DNA from: Thermodesulfobacteriota bacterium
GTDB lineage: Bacteria > Desulfobacterota > QYQD01
Direction: 5' to 3'
Length of the DNA stretch: 64,000 nucleotides
NCBI GenBank assembly: GCA_031082315.1
Contig: JAVHLC010000009.1
Span: forward strand, 71,209 to 135,208
In this document: piece after piece, positions 26,477 to 35,148 of the stretch
How the letters are laid out: each line of letters starts with the position of its first letter
Position numbering within the stretch: the first letter of the stretch is position 1
Notes under the pieces: model-generated
The model's database searches: none
What the model saw: the letters and a program-made list of their open reading frames with translations, nothing else
Told to the model about the DNA's origin: nothing
Position numbers and translations under genes: made by a program

Positions 26477-26557
26477 AATCTGGAACTCAGGAACTCAGGG
26501 AAGTGCAAACCCAAATAAAGAGGGTCTATCTTTTCCTGAGTTCCTGAGTTCCAGATT
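26477..26557. repeat. Long perfect hairpin
   Basis: Arms of 23 bases are exact reverse complements: AATCTGGAACTCAGGAACTC plus AGG at 26477-26499, and the inverse at 26535-26557, with a loop of about 35. No T-tract of terminator type follows. Confidence 0.75.
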
Positions 26558-26721
26558 AATAGCCTTTTCTGAGTGTAGGACTGTTTCAAACACCTAAGGT
26601 GTTATGAAAGTTGTTATCTGAAGGCTACTGTCAAAATAATATTCCAATATACCTGGTTTTTAAGTTATAAGATATTCTGTTTATTGGAAACTATACCGTA
26701 TCATAAGGCATTAAGATCATC

Positions 26722-27327
26722 ATGTACTTTCTGACCCGTTATTTTTTGTTGACCTTTGTCGCTATGGTAGTCCTGGCTTCCTGCTCCGAGCCGCCCCAAA
26801 AAGAGATAGAGGCGGCGGATAGGGCCTATAAGGCGGCCCTCAATGCCCGGGCTGAGATTTATGCCAAGGAAGAGCTTGGCTCAGCGCGAAAGGCCCTTGC
26901 GCGTGTCCAAACAGAGATAAGAGAGGGAAGGTATAACGAGGCGAAAGAGGCTGCACTCCTGGCCAGGGCTCGGGCAGAAGCAGCATTAAAGGCAGCCGAA
27001 GAGAATAAGTCCAAAGCGAAGGCTCAGGCTGAAAAAGTATTGGCTGAATTAAAAGTCAATTTAGACAAAACAAGAAAGATCCTGGCCGGGGCATCTAATC
27101 TCCGGGACAAGGACAGAGACAAGTTCAATTACCGGCTGGAGGATATAGAGCTGGCCCTGTCTGAGTCTGATTTTCAGATTAAAAGGGGTGAATACCCGGC
27201 GGTCCTGGAAGAGAGCCCAAGGTTGAGCTCTGCCCTTTTGGGATTGGAGAAAGAAATTGAACCGGCTATAAAAAAGACCTCCATCCCGGACATCAGGGCC
27301 AAAAAGAAAAAGAGATTAAAAAAGTAG
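26722..27327 (+). CDS. Lipoprotein with long helical domain (DUF4398-like)
   Basis: 201 residues. A lipoprotein signal peptide ends in the lipobox LASC (Cys about residue 21). The rest is almost entirely alpha-helical and rich in Ala, Glu, Lys and Arg (ARAEAALKAAEENKSKAKAQ), as in DUF4398-type envelope lipoproteins. A basic KKKKRLKK tail ends the protein. Probably anchored in the outer membrane and extending into the periplasm. Function unknown. Confidence 0.8.
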   Translation: MYFLTRYFLLTFVAMVVLASCSEPPQKEIEAADRAYKAALNARAEIYAKEELGSARKALARVQTEIREGRYNEAKEAALLARARAEAALKAAEENKSKAKAQAEKVLAELKVNLDKTRKILAGASNLRDKDRDKFNYRLEDIELALSESDFQIKRGEYPAVLEESPRLSSALLGLEKEIEPAIKKTSIPDIRAKKKKRLKK

Positions 27328-27333
27328 TATCTG

Positions 27334-27488
27334 TTTAGCTGCTTGAAAAAGTATTCTTAAATCCCTCCCAACCTCCCTTTTCCAAAGGGAGGAGAAACGC
27401 TTCCCCTTTTGGGAAAGAGGGATTGAGGGGGATTTTTGAAGCGCTGTTTTCTGGACGACTAGCTCTTTTCAAACAACTAAAGTGTTAC
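27334..27488. repeat. Interspersed element B, copy 1
   Basis: About 155 bases. The ends TTTAGCTGCTTGAAAAAG and CTTTTCAAACAACTAAA are imperfect inverted repeats. The interior is a purine/pyrimidine-strand-biased hairpin, AATCCCTCCCAACCTCCC through GGGATTGAGGGGGATT. The second copy is at 56422. The gap to 27559 also holds a CTCTGCGGGCTCTGCG string. Confidence 0.78.
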
Positions 27489-27559
27489 ACGAGTTTAAAG
27501 TTTTTCTCTGCGGGCTCTGCGTACTCAGTGGTGAAAAGGCTTTTGCGAATTGATCTATT

Positions 27560-28840
27560 TTACGAAGGTAATTTAGGCTGTGGCCGGCGTTTTTTACGCC
27601 TGCGCCATGACTGTTTCTTTGTGCTGCGTGAGGGTTTATAAAGGAGGTTTATGGTAGATGGCGGAACTGATTTATCTTCGGCCTCTGCCGCCAGCAAGAA
27701 TAGCCTTATAGCCTCAAGGGGATACCGGCGCGGCCTGATGCGCCGGGGAATCTGTCCGCTGGCCGCTATTTCTGAAAGGACAGGCTGCGCCGCAAGAAGG
27801 TGGGATGCGTTTTCCCGATCAGATCGCTTAATATCAAAGATTCCTAAGGCCGCGTGTCCGGCCTGCCGTATGTCTTCTGTAAACCAGGGGTTGGGCGGTG
27901 GAGCTGATGGTGACCAGGCCAGGCCGGATGCACGGAACCAGGGGAGTAGAAAAAGGGCAAACATAAATGCCTGGCTAACCGGCGTACCCTCGGAACAAAG
28001 CCTGTCCAGTCTGCGAAGGAGCGCCAGGAGGAAAGGGGTTAAATTCTCCGCTTCTTTCTTAAGCGCCGGTTCATAAAAGGGAAAGAGGGAGAAGAAGAAA
28101 CCGGTTCTTATCATCAATTCCACACATGCGGCAGCGCTGCCGCCGGTGAAATCCCTGAGCCATTCATCACGTATCCTCGATACCGGACAGAGCCAGATCC
28201 TGTCCCTGTTTTTCTCTATGGCCCGAAAGGTATTTTCTTCTATGGTAAAGCCAGTGCGCGCCGCATGCCGTATGGCGCGCATCATACGCACCGGGTCCCT
28301 AAGAAACCGGGACTCCGGTTCTCCGATGACCCGGACGATCCCATGTTTGAGGTCTTCTACCCCGCCCACATAGTCCAGCACCGAAAAATCGGCGATATTA
28401 TAGAAAAGGGCGTTTATAGTCAGATCGCGGCGTAAGGCGTCTTCACCCGGCGTTCCATAGGTATTATTATCCTGCAGGGTCTCGTCGGCAGGGTCAAATT
28501 CCGAACGGCATCGAAAGGTCGAAACCTCCACCACCTTACCCCCTTTAAAGAATACCTGTACCAACCGGAATCGGCGTCCGATAAGGCGACTGTTACGGAA
28601 TAGTTCTTTAATCTCGCTGGGCCGGGCATTGGTAGCCACGTCAAAGTCCTTGGGCGTTCGGCCCAGGAAAAGGTCCCGGACGCCTCCTCCCACCAGATAG
28701 GCCAGATAGCCATGGTTTTTTAGCTTATAAAGCACCCTTAATGCCTCCGGGTCAATGTCTTTGCGCGAGATGGGGTGCTCTGACCTGGGAATGACTGTGA
28801 CCGGGCGTTGTTGTGTTGTATCTCTGCCCCGGTCAATCAC
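27560..28840 (-). CDS. pcnB: Poly(A) polymerase / CCA-adding family nucleotidyltransferase (PcnB-like)
   Basis: 426 residues with GTG start. The nucleotidyltransferase head is YLVGGGVRDLFLGRTPKDFD (catalytic carboxylates in DFDVAT), then RRFRLVQVFF and RRDLTINALFYN, followed by the RNA-binding domain (FLRDPVRMMRAIRHAARTGF). A basic tail (KKQSWRRRKKRRPQPK) is typical of poly(A) polymerases, which tag RNAs for decay. A CCA-adding role cannot be excluded. The start overlaps the dedA stop by one base in the pcm-dedA-pcnB cluster. Confidence 0.88.
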   Translation of the reverse strand: MIDRGRDTTQQRPVTVIPRSEHPISRKDIDPEALRVLYKLKNHGYLAYLVGGGVRDLFLGRTPKDFDVATNARPSEIKELFRNSRLIGRRFRLVQVFFKGGKVVEVSTFRCRSEFDPADETLQDNNTYGTPGEDALRRDLTINALFYNIADFSVLDYVGGVEDLKHGIVRVIGEPESRFLRDPVRMMRAIRHAARTGFTIEENTFRAIEKNRDRIWLCPVSRIRDEWLRDFTGGSAAACVELMIRTGFFFSLFPFYEPALKKEAENLTPFLLALLRRLDRLCSEGTPVSQAFMFALFLLPWFRASGLAWSPSAPPPNPWFTEDIRQAGHAALGIFDIKRSDRENASHLLAAQPVLSEIAASGQIPRRIRPRRYPLEAIRLFLLAAEAEDKSVPPSTINLLYKPSRSTKKQSWRRRKKRRPQPKLPS

Positions 28841-29493
28841 TACTCGGCCCTTCTTTCATCGCGTGAATCGGCCTCTGTTTCTTTTAAATGTCGCAGGTGC
28901 CTATGGACGTACCATACGACAGCGGCTACGACCGCCAGGCCGATTACCACATCGAATTTATGGAAGTGGTCCCGCAGAGAAGGCCAGTTGTGTCCAAGTT
29001 GCAGTCCTATGTAGGCCAATCCCAGGCACCAGGGGAATGAGCCCAAAAAGGTGTATATAATGAAACGCCAGAAGGGCATGCGGGCTATCCCCGCAGGCAG
29101 GGAAATAAAGGTGCGGATTACAGGCAAAAGACGGCTGAAAAAGATAGCCGCTTCTCCATAACGGCTGAACCACTGGTCGGCCATTTTGATGTCCCGGTGT
29201 GAGATAAGGATATAACGGCCGTATTTCTCTAACCAGGGCCGGCCGCCATAAATACCCGCTGTGTAGGCCACAACCGAACCTGCTACACAGCCCAAAGCGC
29301 CCATGAAGCCCGCAACCCAGAGATCAAACCTCCCCGTTAAAACCAGATAGCCGGAGAAGGGCATAATGATTTCCGAGGGCAGAGGAATACAGGCGCTCTC
29401 AATAGCCATGAGACAGACAATACCCCAATAGCCTAAGATATTGATTGTATCGATAATAAACCGGCTTAAGATTTCAATCAGCTCAGCGATCAT
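28840..29493 (-). CDS. DedA family membrane protein
   Basis: 217 residues with several membrane segments and the DedA signatures [38 protein letters not shown] [19 protein letters not shown], and [19 protein letters not shown]. The family acts in lipid carrier (undecaprenyl-phosphate) or phospholipid flipping and supports envelope homeostasis. It overlaps pcm by 11 bases upstream and pcnB by one base downstream, so the three are an operon. Confidence 0.92.
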   Translation of the reverse strand: MIAELIEILSRFIIDTINILGYWGIVCLMAIESACIPLPSEIIMPFSGYLVLTGRFDLWVAGFMGALGCVAGSVVAYTAGIYGGRPWLEKYGRYILISHRDIKMADQWFSRYGEAAIFFSRLLPVIRTFISLPAGIARMPFWRFIIYTFLGSFPWCLGLAYIGLQLGHNWPSLRDHFHKFDVVIGLAVVAAVVWYVHRHLRHLKETEADSRDERRAE

Positions 29494-30157
29494 GATTATT
29501 TTCTTCCCAGCCGCATTCTCCGATGAGGCTTACAAAGCGCACCCCACCCAGGTCTTCTTCTCTGGTCTTATCGCCTTCTTTTATGATTCTTATAAGCGAC
29601 TGGGACCAGCGGTCTCCCACCGGGATAACCAGCCTTCCCGGACTGGCCAACTGGTCGATTAGAGAGGGAGGGATGGCAGGAGCGCCCGCCGTGACGATAA
29701 TAGCATCAAAGGGGGCTTCCTCTTTCCAGCCCAGAGTCCCGTCTGAAAATTTGATAATGACATTCCGATATCCCAGTGCATCCAGGGTCCGGCGGGCCCG
29801 GATGACCAGATTATTTATGCGTTCTATGGAGTAAACCTTATGGGCTAACTCGGCCAGGATAGCAGTCTGGTAGCCTGATCCGGCGCCGATCTCCAGTACC
29901 CGTTCAGCGCCTTTCAGTTCCAGGGCCTCGGTCATTAGGGCCACTATGTAAGGTTGAGAGATTGTCTGTTTTTCACCAATGGGCAGGGGATAATCACTGT
30001 ACGCCTGGCTGTATAGGCCCTCTTCAATAAAGTAGTGGCGCGGCACCTTACGCATGGCCTCGATAATCCGCGGATCTTTTATACCACGGGCTATAATCTG
30101 AGTTTCCACCATCCTCTGGCGGGCCTTATCGTAATCTATGGGGATATCAAGGAGCAT
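29483..30157 (-). CDS. pcm: Protein-L-isoaspartate O-methyltransferase
   Basis: 224 residues. Methylates isoaspartyl residues with S-adenosylmethionine, starting repair of aged proteins. Motifs: PRHYFIEE, the conserved [23 protein letters not shown]-binding [18 protein letters not shown], and post-motif [20 protein letters not shown]. First gene of the pcm-dedA-pcnB cluster. surE, a common neighbour, is absent. Confidence 0.95.
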   Translation of the reverse strand: MLLDIPIDYDKARQRMVETQIIARGIKDPRIIEAMRKVPRHYFIEEGLYSQAYSDYPLPIGEKQTISQPYIVALMTEALELKGAERVLEIGAGSGYQTAILAELAHKVYSIERINNLVIRARRTLDALGYRNVIIKFSDGTLGWKEEAPFDAIIVTAGAPAIPPSLIDQLASPGRLVIPVGDRWSQSLIRIIKEGDKTREEDLGGVRFVSLIGECGWEENNHDR

Positions 30158-30214
30158 AATTTTACGCCTGGTTTTAATCTGGCTTGTCTCGGGAAAAACC
30201 AGGGATAGACCGCT

Positions 30215-30562
30215 TTATCGCACGTCTTCTTTCACCGTGTAATAACAATTGGAGGCCACTTCGCCTGTAAATTCGATTTTAATTGTCTCTATCTCTTTCT
30301 TTGACAATTTTTCTCCCAGATAGGGTATCTTACCTATGAGATCCTTTTTCACATTATTATAATACCAGCATTCAGAACCGTCCGGTCGATTTTCTACGCT
30401 GCTCGGCCGGCCAAATAGCGCCAGGATATCCTTTTTGGTCGTTTCCCCCTTTTTGACCAGACAGGCATCTGAGGCATAGTATTTTACCGGCGTACTGCTA
30501 CACGCCGACAAAAGGGAAAGTAAAACCATAAATGATAGATAGAAACCAAAATGCCTTCTCAT
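30215..30562 (-). CDS. BamE/SmpA-like small lipoprotein
   Basis: 115 residues with a signal peptide ending in LLSAC (lipobox). The core CLVKKGETTKKDILALFG through RPSSVE resembles the BamE-type motif (short helix, then GxPxxV). It is probably anchored in an envelope membrane. It is separated by 57 bases from pcm in the same orientation and may head that operon. A function in outer-membrane assembly is only suggested by fold similarity. Confidence 0.7.
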   Translation of the reverse strand: MRRHFGFYLSFMVLLSLLSACSSTPVKYYASDACLVKKGETTKKDILALFGRPSSVENRPDGSECWYYNNVKKDLIGKIPYLGEKLSKKEIETIKIEFTGEVASNCYYTVKEDVR

Positions 30563-30596
30563 ATAACCCCTTATGCAAAAACTATTTTTAAGTAAT

Positions 30597-30748
30597 TAGT
30601 GTTCATCCGGAAACTATCGTTTCCGGATTCAAGCTTTCAGCGATCAGCTGTCAGCCGTCAGCAAAAGAATATGAGAAACACCATGTTAAGCTGAACGCTG
30701 AATGCTGACAGCTCATCCGGATTTTTTTGGGTTTTCGGATGGAAGCTA
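30597..30748. repeat. Palindromic interspersed element A, copy 6
   Basis: 152 bases; ends TAGTGTTCATCCGGAAAC and GTTTTCGGATGGAAGCTA. The flanking AAT/ATT extends the palindrome. The remaining gap to 30928 shows no gene. Confidence 0.85.
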
Positions 30749-30928
30749 ATTAATATATAGAAGTCACAAAAAATGCAATTAGTTTCTGGCCAGATACCCG
30801 GCCCGGGATTAACGGAATCTTGCGGGTAGAGACGGCCTGATCTTACACACTCCGCAAAAAAAGGTGGCATTGGCAGTCGTTGTGATGTAAAAAACACATT
30901 AAAGAAAGAATCATCCGGGAGGATCAAG

Positions 30929-31828
30929 GTGTTAGCTGAAAGAATCGATAGAGACCAATTCGGCATATTGTGGCGGCAGATGATGTCCAGTCTTTTAAAA
31001 GCGGCGCATTCCAAGGCCAAATTAAACGAGGTAATAAAGGCCGTGGAGGAGGATCCGGCTTACAAAGAGATTTATAAAAAATGGGATGGCCTTACCCCGG
31101 AAGAGATGGCCGAGGCCTGGCAAAGGACAAATACCTTGATGACCAAGGCGATTTATGCCACCCGGCCTTATTGTGTACGCTGCGGCGATTGTTGCCAGGA
31201 AAGCAGCCCAACTCTCTACGAAGAGGATTTAGCTCTTTTGATGAACGGCGTCCTGGATAAGAAAGATATTATAACGCTCAGAAAAGGCGAGATCGGCTAT
31301 TCACCCAAGGAAGGGCGCACGGTGATATTGACTGAGGAACTGATAAAAGTAAAAGAGGAAGGCAGCGAAGGTCCGTGTATATTTTACAAAGACAAGGGGT
31401 GCGGCATTTATGAAAACCGTCCCCGGCAATGCCGGACGTTGGAATGCTGGAATCCGGAAAGCTTTGAGGTATTTTCATCACTTACCCCCCTGGACAGAAG
31501 GGCCATTCTCTCCGAAGACAACCCCCTGTGGGAAGTGATCACGGCGCATGAAAAGCGGTGTTCTCACGAATTATTGAGTTCCATCCTGGAAAAAGGTCAG
31601 GAGCTGAATCAGACATCTGAGGATAAGGCCCTGGATATAATTCTCTACGACCTGCATGTCCGCATGTTTATGGAGGAAAAGTTAGGCATAAAGAAGGAGG
31701 ATATGGATTTCTTTTTTGGACGCCCTGCCCTCCAGACGCTGTCTGCCTACGGTTACCGGCTGGAGGGTGAAGAAGGTCAGCCCACGAAGATTGTAAAAAT
31801 AAAGGCGAACGAGTCGGCTTCGGCTTGA
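30929..31828 (+). CDS. YkgJ-family cysteine-cluster protein
   Basis: 299 residues with GTG start and GGGAGG eight bases upstream. An N-terminal helical region (1-70) precedes the cysteine clusters CVRCGDCC (about 89-96), CIFYKDKGCGIYENRPRQCR and TLECW, the YkgJ pattern proposed to bind metal or an Fe-S cluster. The C-terminal 120 residues are an extra helical region. It has the same core as the 201-residue protein at 5795, but is a longer version. Function unknown. Confidence 0.8.
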   Translation: MLAERIDRDQFGILWRQMMSSLLKAAHSKAKLNEVIKAVEEDPAYKEIYKKWDGLTPEEMAEAWQRTNTLMTKAIYATRPYCVRCGDCCQESSPTLYEEDLALLMNGVLDKKDIITLRKGEIGYSPKEGRTVILTEELIKVKEEGSEGPCIFYKDKGCGIYENRPRQCRTLECWNPESFEVFSSLTPLDRRAILSEDNPLWEVITAHEKRCSHELLSSILEKGQELNQTSEDKALDIILYDLHVRMFMEEKLGIKKEDMDFFFGRPALQTLSAYGYRLEGEEGQPTKIVKIKANESASA

Positions 31829-31859
31829 CCGGATACATCGGCGATCCGGTAGCGACTGA

Positions 31860-32255
31860 TTATGTGTTGATTGTCTTCAGTCCCAAGAACTTAACCATCG
31901 GATCGAAATCCCTGTCGTCATGTAACAATGGTAGCTGGTAGTGGATACAGAAAGTTCCAATCATGACATCTATAGTCTTCCTCACCGTAACGCCTCTCCT
32001 CCTGAGAAGTCTATAGTTCATCGCGCTCTCTAAGGCCAATGCCTGTCCTCCCATTGGCATGAATGGGATGCGTAAGAGAAGATCCCTTGCGATCTTGAAG
32101 TCCTTATCGCTTTGAAATCCCTGAAGTACTTCGGTCAGGATGAGATCGCCTATTATGATGGGGATATCTCCAAGTGAAGAATCCAGCCAATCCGTCTGCG
32201 CCGTTTTATTGCCGTTGAAGTAGTCGATCCAGACGGACGAATCAATGAGAATCAT
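31860..32255 (-). CDS. vapC: VapC-type PIN-domain ribonuclease toxin
   Basis: 131 residues. PIN-domain acidic residues are seen: Asp5 in MILIDSSVWIDYF, Glu in LTEVLQGF (about 42), Asp in KTIDVMIGTFC, and Asp in HDDRDFDP. VapC toxins cut tRNA or rRNA and are neutralised by the cognate VapB. The start overlaps the vapB stop (ATGA), a usual toxin-antitoxin arrangement. Complete and apparently intact. Confidence 0.92.
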   Translation of the reverse strand: MILIDSSVWIDYFNGNKTAQTDWLDSSLGDIPIIIGDLILTEVLQGFQSDKDFKIARDLLLRIPFMPMGGQALALESAMNYRLLRRRGVTVRKTIDVMIGTFCIHYQLPLLHDDRDFDPMVKFLGLKTINT

Positions 32256-32446
32256 TTGTCTAACCGCATTTCGTCGAGACTACCAGTCCACTTGAGTTTT
32301 CCTCGAAAGCCCTTGATTTTCTTCTGGCCTTTCAATTGCACTAACAATTTCAACCCCTCTTCTATGGCATCCTTTTTTGTCTTTAGGCCGGACACCTTGA
32401 GGGCGGATTCCATTAAATCGTCATCAAGGACTACATTCGTTCTCAT
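32252..32446 (-). CDS. vapB: VapB-type antitoxin
   Basis: 64 residues from MRTNVVLDDDLMESALKVSG, with AGGAGG seven bases upstream; a longer frame would read through the operator. The N-terminus is a short beta-strand plus helix-turn-helix like the VapB/type II antitoxin DNA-binding (ribbon-helix-helix) domain. The C-terminal FRGKLKWTGSLDEMRLDK is the likely toxin-binding tail. The gene overlaps vapC by four bases. Confidence 0.88.
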   Translation of the reverse strand: MRTNVVLDDDLMESALKVSGLKTKKDAIEEGLKLLVQLKGQKKIKGFRGKLKWTGSLDEMRLDK

Positions 32447-32458
32447 TTCTTGCCTCCT

Positions 32459-32487
32459 ATGTGTATAATCGCCCATATTATACACAT
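32459..32487 (-). promoter_or_regulatory. Palindromic operator of vapBC
   Basis: A perfect inverted repeat: ATGTGTATAAT, seven bases CGCCCAT, ATTATACACAT. It sits just upstream of the vapB ribosome-binding site and contains a TATAAT on the transcribed strand, so a bound antitoxin complex would cover the -10. This fits autoregulation by VapB-VapC. Confidence 0.8.
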
Positions 32488-32633
32488 TAACGGGACTATT
32501 GGGAAGGGTTATATTGCTGGGCACATCAAGTGGTGCACTTTGAAGTAGAATTCACCGAAGCTCGATTACAGCAAGGTTGGGTTACCCACTTGAAATGAGA
32601 AAGAACCCTATTTGCCGCCCCAAAATCTCTGCT

Positions 32634-33194
32634 TCAAGCTGTTACATCAACCACAGACCCACCAAGGCCCCTGATCTTTTCATCAAGCAGTTCAACCACC
32701 TTATTGATTGTTTTATAGCTGATGTCGGGTAATTTACCGCCAAAGAGATTCTCCGCCTCTTTAAAGCCCTTGATTACCGCGTCTCTGGCTATTTGAAGTT
32801 TTTCAATGTCATCTCCAGCCAGCTTAACCGCAAAATCAAAAATTGTCTGTGCTGTGTTTTTTACACCTAAAGCTCCATCTTCACTGATCAGCGCCTTGGC
32901 TTCATCCTGACTAAGATCTGTAATCGGTTTACCGTTATAAAAAAGCTGTGACAGATCAAAACCGGCTGATTCATCTAACTTTTGGACCCCGGCCTGGGAT
33001 TCGATATGTACTTTCGTTTCAATCTTAATACTAAAATGCATCTCGATAATCAACTTGTTCACCTGAGTGACCGGGCTCTCCTTGGCGGTTTTATCGGCAT
33101 CTTTCTTCGGCTCTTCATTAGCACGCCCCGTTTTCTTGTCATTTAAACCTTGGGGGATATAAAGACTTTTATTGACTCCGTTGATATTAGACAT
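32634..33194 (-). CDS. DUF5610-like protein of unknown function
   Basis: 186 residues from the ATG at 33194 with AAGGAGG six bases upstream. The N-terminal 50 residues are polar and low complexity. The C-terminal part (about 75-180; DLSQDEAKALISEDGALGVK, TAQTIFDFAVKLAGDD, RDAVIKGFKEAENLFGGKLP) resembles the DUF5610 domain. No signal peptide or catalytic motif. Stands alone; function unknown. Confidence 0.6.
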   Translation of the reverse strand: MSNINGVNKSLYIPQGLNDKKTGRANEEPKKDADKTAKESPVTQVNKLIIEMHFSIKIETKVHIESQAGVQKLDESAGFDLSQLFYNGKPITDLSQDEAKALISEDGALGVKNTAQTIFDFAVKLAGDDIEKLQIARDAVIKGFKEAENLFGGKLPDISYKTINKVVELLDEKIRGLGGSVVDVTA

Positions 33195-33796
33195 TAACAA
33201 CCTCCTTTTTTAAAAATCGCTAATTGCGAAGATTTTGATCCTCTATAGAAAAGTAAAAAAAGTCCCTTCTTATATCTTATCGTCATAAGTCTTATAAGCT
33301 TTGATTAAAGCGGGAGATAGAGACTGGACTGAAAGGTAGGGCGCAATTCTTGTAGGGATATGAAGGGACAAAGATTGCCGTAGGCATCACACCCTAAGAC
33401 GCTACTCCTCCAACGACCTATTCACACACGCATCCCTGCCTGGCGCTTCCGTATCATTGAGAAAATGGAAAGGAATAAATAAGTTATGCAAAGTAAGAAC
33501 CAACGTCCCCATCGGCCCTTCCTTTACTCAAAAATCCTTGAGGATTTGTAGTAGTTGTATGCCCAGAATTTATAACCACCTGCAACAGGCTGATTTTATA
33601 TTCTTTTTATTTTTCGCTTGACAGGAGGATATAGGATTGTCCCTCTTTATACCTGGAAAACCAAAGGGCGTCCCTAAGTCCGATATTTGCGCGGAAAATT
33701 CAAGGGGAATAGGGGGATGACGGTTCTGAGGCTTTTCTATCTTTTGCTCACCGTCCTCTGTGAATCTTTATCGCCGATGGAGTTCAAGCTGATTAA
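33195..33796. other. Gene-free stretch upstream of the DUF5610-like gene
   Basis: About 600 AT-rich bases. No supported gene, RNA or clear repeat is seen. It separates the DUF5610-like gene from the PIN-like operon and may hold the promoter of the former. Confidence 0.45.
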
Positions 33797-34621
33797 TTAT
33801 TCTCGATAAGATATAACCTTTCTATCGATAACATTGCATATCGGCTGATAGTGCTTGAGGTTGCTTGTCAAAATGGTGGATTTAACGGGGGAAAGTACGG
33901 CAAGTATTGCATCCCCACAACTCCAGCAGTTCTTGAAATTGTGTTCCTTGTTACTGAATTTCCTTGATGCATACGGTAATAACCGCAATATTTCCTTTAA
34001 GCTCTTTATTCGCCTTTTAGTCTCTGGATCTGGCTCGGGCAGTGCTTGCAAGGCTTTTAGTATCGCCTCGAAGTCCTTCCTATGTGCCTCAAAGAACTCT
34101 TTTATTTTGCATTCAATTTCGGATTTGTTACATTGACTACCGTCATTATGAAGGACTGCTCCAGCCTGACGGGGTGGGGCAATATCCAGGTAACAATCCA
34201 TTGGGTTCAGTAAGTCCTCCGCGAGCCTTTCCAAGCTGTTCCATAACCTTCTTATTAGGATTCTGGTATAACTCGCCATTTCTCTGCGAAGATACTCGTC
34301 CAGATTGTCAATTTTTTCTTTCTCTACGTCCTTGAAAAACTCCGCCATCGCCTTCAGTAGAGAACTTAGTCTGTTTCGACTAGAGGTCGCAGAGAGTCTG
34401 TATATTGAATCCATGACTTCATAATATGATGTGTATGTAGTGAGTTTGTTATGTAATAGAACGAGATATTGCAGAACGCCGCGTTTTATCTCCATTCTGA
34501 CATACTGAGCACTCAATTTTTTTTCGTGTTGCTCCAATATCCTATCTATGCGACCTGTCGCTGCCGCAAAACAATGATCTATTATTGCAGTTGTTTCGAG
34601 AAATAGGGTGTTGTTAGCCAT
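33797..34621 (-). CDS. PIN-like domain protein, possible nuclease
   Basis: 274 residues from the ATG at 34621, which overlaps the preceding stop (ATGGCTAA). PIN-like marks: N-terminal LFLETTAIIDHCF with an acidic residue and Asp, SAQYVRMEIKRGVL with Glu, CWSCGDAILAVL with Asp, and C-terminal ILTSNLKHYQPICNVIDRK, where the PIN Asp is replaced by Ser/Asn. A long helical insertion (residues 60-210) separates the parts. Nuclease activity is plausible but not certain, since one acidic residue looks missing. It is the last gene of a three-gene unit. Confidence 0.55.
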   Translation of the reverse strand: MANNTLFLETTAIIDHCFAAATGRIDRILEQHEKKLSAQYVRMEIKRGVLQYLVLLHNKLTTYTSYYEVMDSIYRLSATSSRNRLSSLLKAMAEFFKDVEKEKIDNLDEYLRREMASYTRILIRRLWNSLERLAEDLLNPMDCYLDIAPPRQAGAVLHNDGSQCNKSEIECKIKEFFEAHRKDFEAILKALQALPEPDPETKRRIKSLKEILRLLPYASRKFSNKEHNFKNCWSCGDAILAVLSPVKSTILTSNLKHYQPICNVIDRKVISYRE

Positions 34622-35135
34622 TTTCTGGTTCAATTCTCATTGGGATGGTGAGATCGAAGTTTTCATCTAAAATGTATAGGCATTCATTGAAGACGTGGTC
34701 GGACATGTTAAAATTGTTCTTTATGAGTCCGATCACGTTCCTCAATTTGACCAATTCTATTTTGGAAAAGGGGGTGTTTGTCTTATTCTTTAGACACACA
34801 TGGAAGGCGGTAAGGAGATCTCCGAAATTCTGACTAACATCTTTTTTGAGTAAGATTAATTCGAAAATGTTGTTCCTGAGAAGGTCCAATTGTATCTCGC
34901 GTTCAACCTCATCTTCAAAGTCCGCTATTGCTACACATATATTCTCCAAGGCCAGATTCAACGTATCCACTATGGATACTAATTTAGTTACTCTGTCGAC
35001 GTCCTTTACTTTGTAAAGGCCCTCTGGTGTAGCCTTCTCATCTTCTTGTCTCGTCTCGACATAACTACGTTCAAAATCTGGAGCTTCTGTCGACTGAGAG
35101 CCTTCTTTTTTTTGAAATGGAAGGACTGTCCCCAT
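34614..35135 (-). CDS. Unrecognised helical protein, middle gene of a three-gene unit
   Basis: 173 residues. No family recognised. The N-terminal 40 residues are polar and charged (EAPDFERSYVETRQEDEKA); the rest is predicted helical (KLVSIVDTLNLALENICVAI; IQLDLLRNNIFELILLK). No signal peptide, membrane helix or catalytic motif. It starts 13 bases after the preceding gene and its stop overlaps the next start, so it is tightly linked to the PIN-like protein and could be its partner. Confidence 0.6.
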   Translation of the reverse strand: MGTVLPFQKKEGSQSTEAPDFERSYVETRQEDEKATPEGLYKVKDVDRVTKLVSIVDTLNLALENICVAIADFEDEVEREIQLDLLRNNIFELILLKKDVSQNFGDLLTAFHVCLKNKTNTPFSKIELVKLRNVIGLIKNNFNMSDHVFNECLYILDENFDLTIPMRIEPENG

Positions 35136-35148
35136 TTGAGTTCCCTGT

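Larger units (their letters stand above)
26157..26721. other. Repeat-rich intergenic region between nadK and the lipoprotein gene
   Basis: No gene is seen in 565 bases. Contents in order: element A copy 5, a 23-bp-arm hairpin (26477-26557), and a solo end of element B (about 26579-26606, CTGTTTCAAACACCTAAGGT then GTTATG). Confidence 0.6.

Noticed and set aside
26579..26606. Third copy of element B
   Set aside because: Only one end is present, so it is noted as a solo end rather than a copy.
33195..33796. Small RNA or gene in the 600-base gap
   Set aside because: No hairpin, start site or terminator strong enough to support one was seen.
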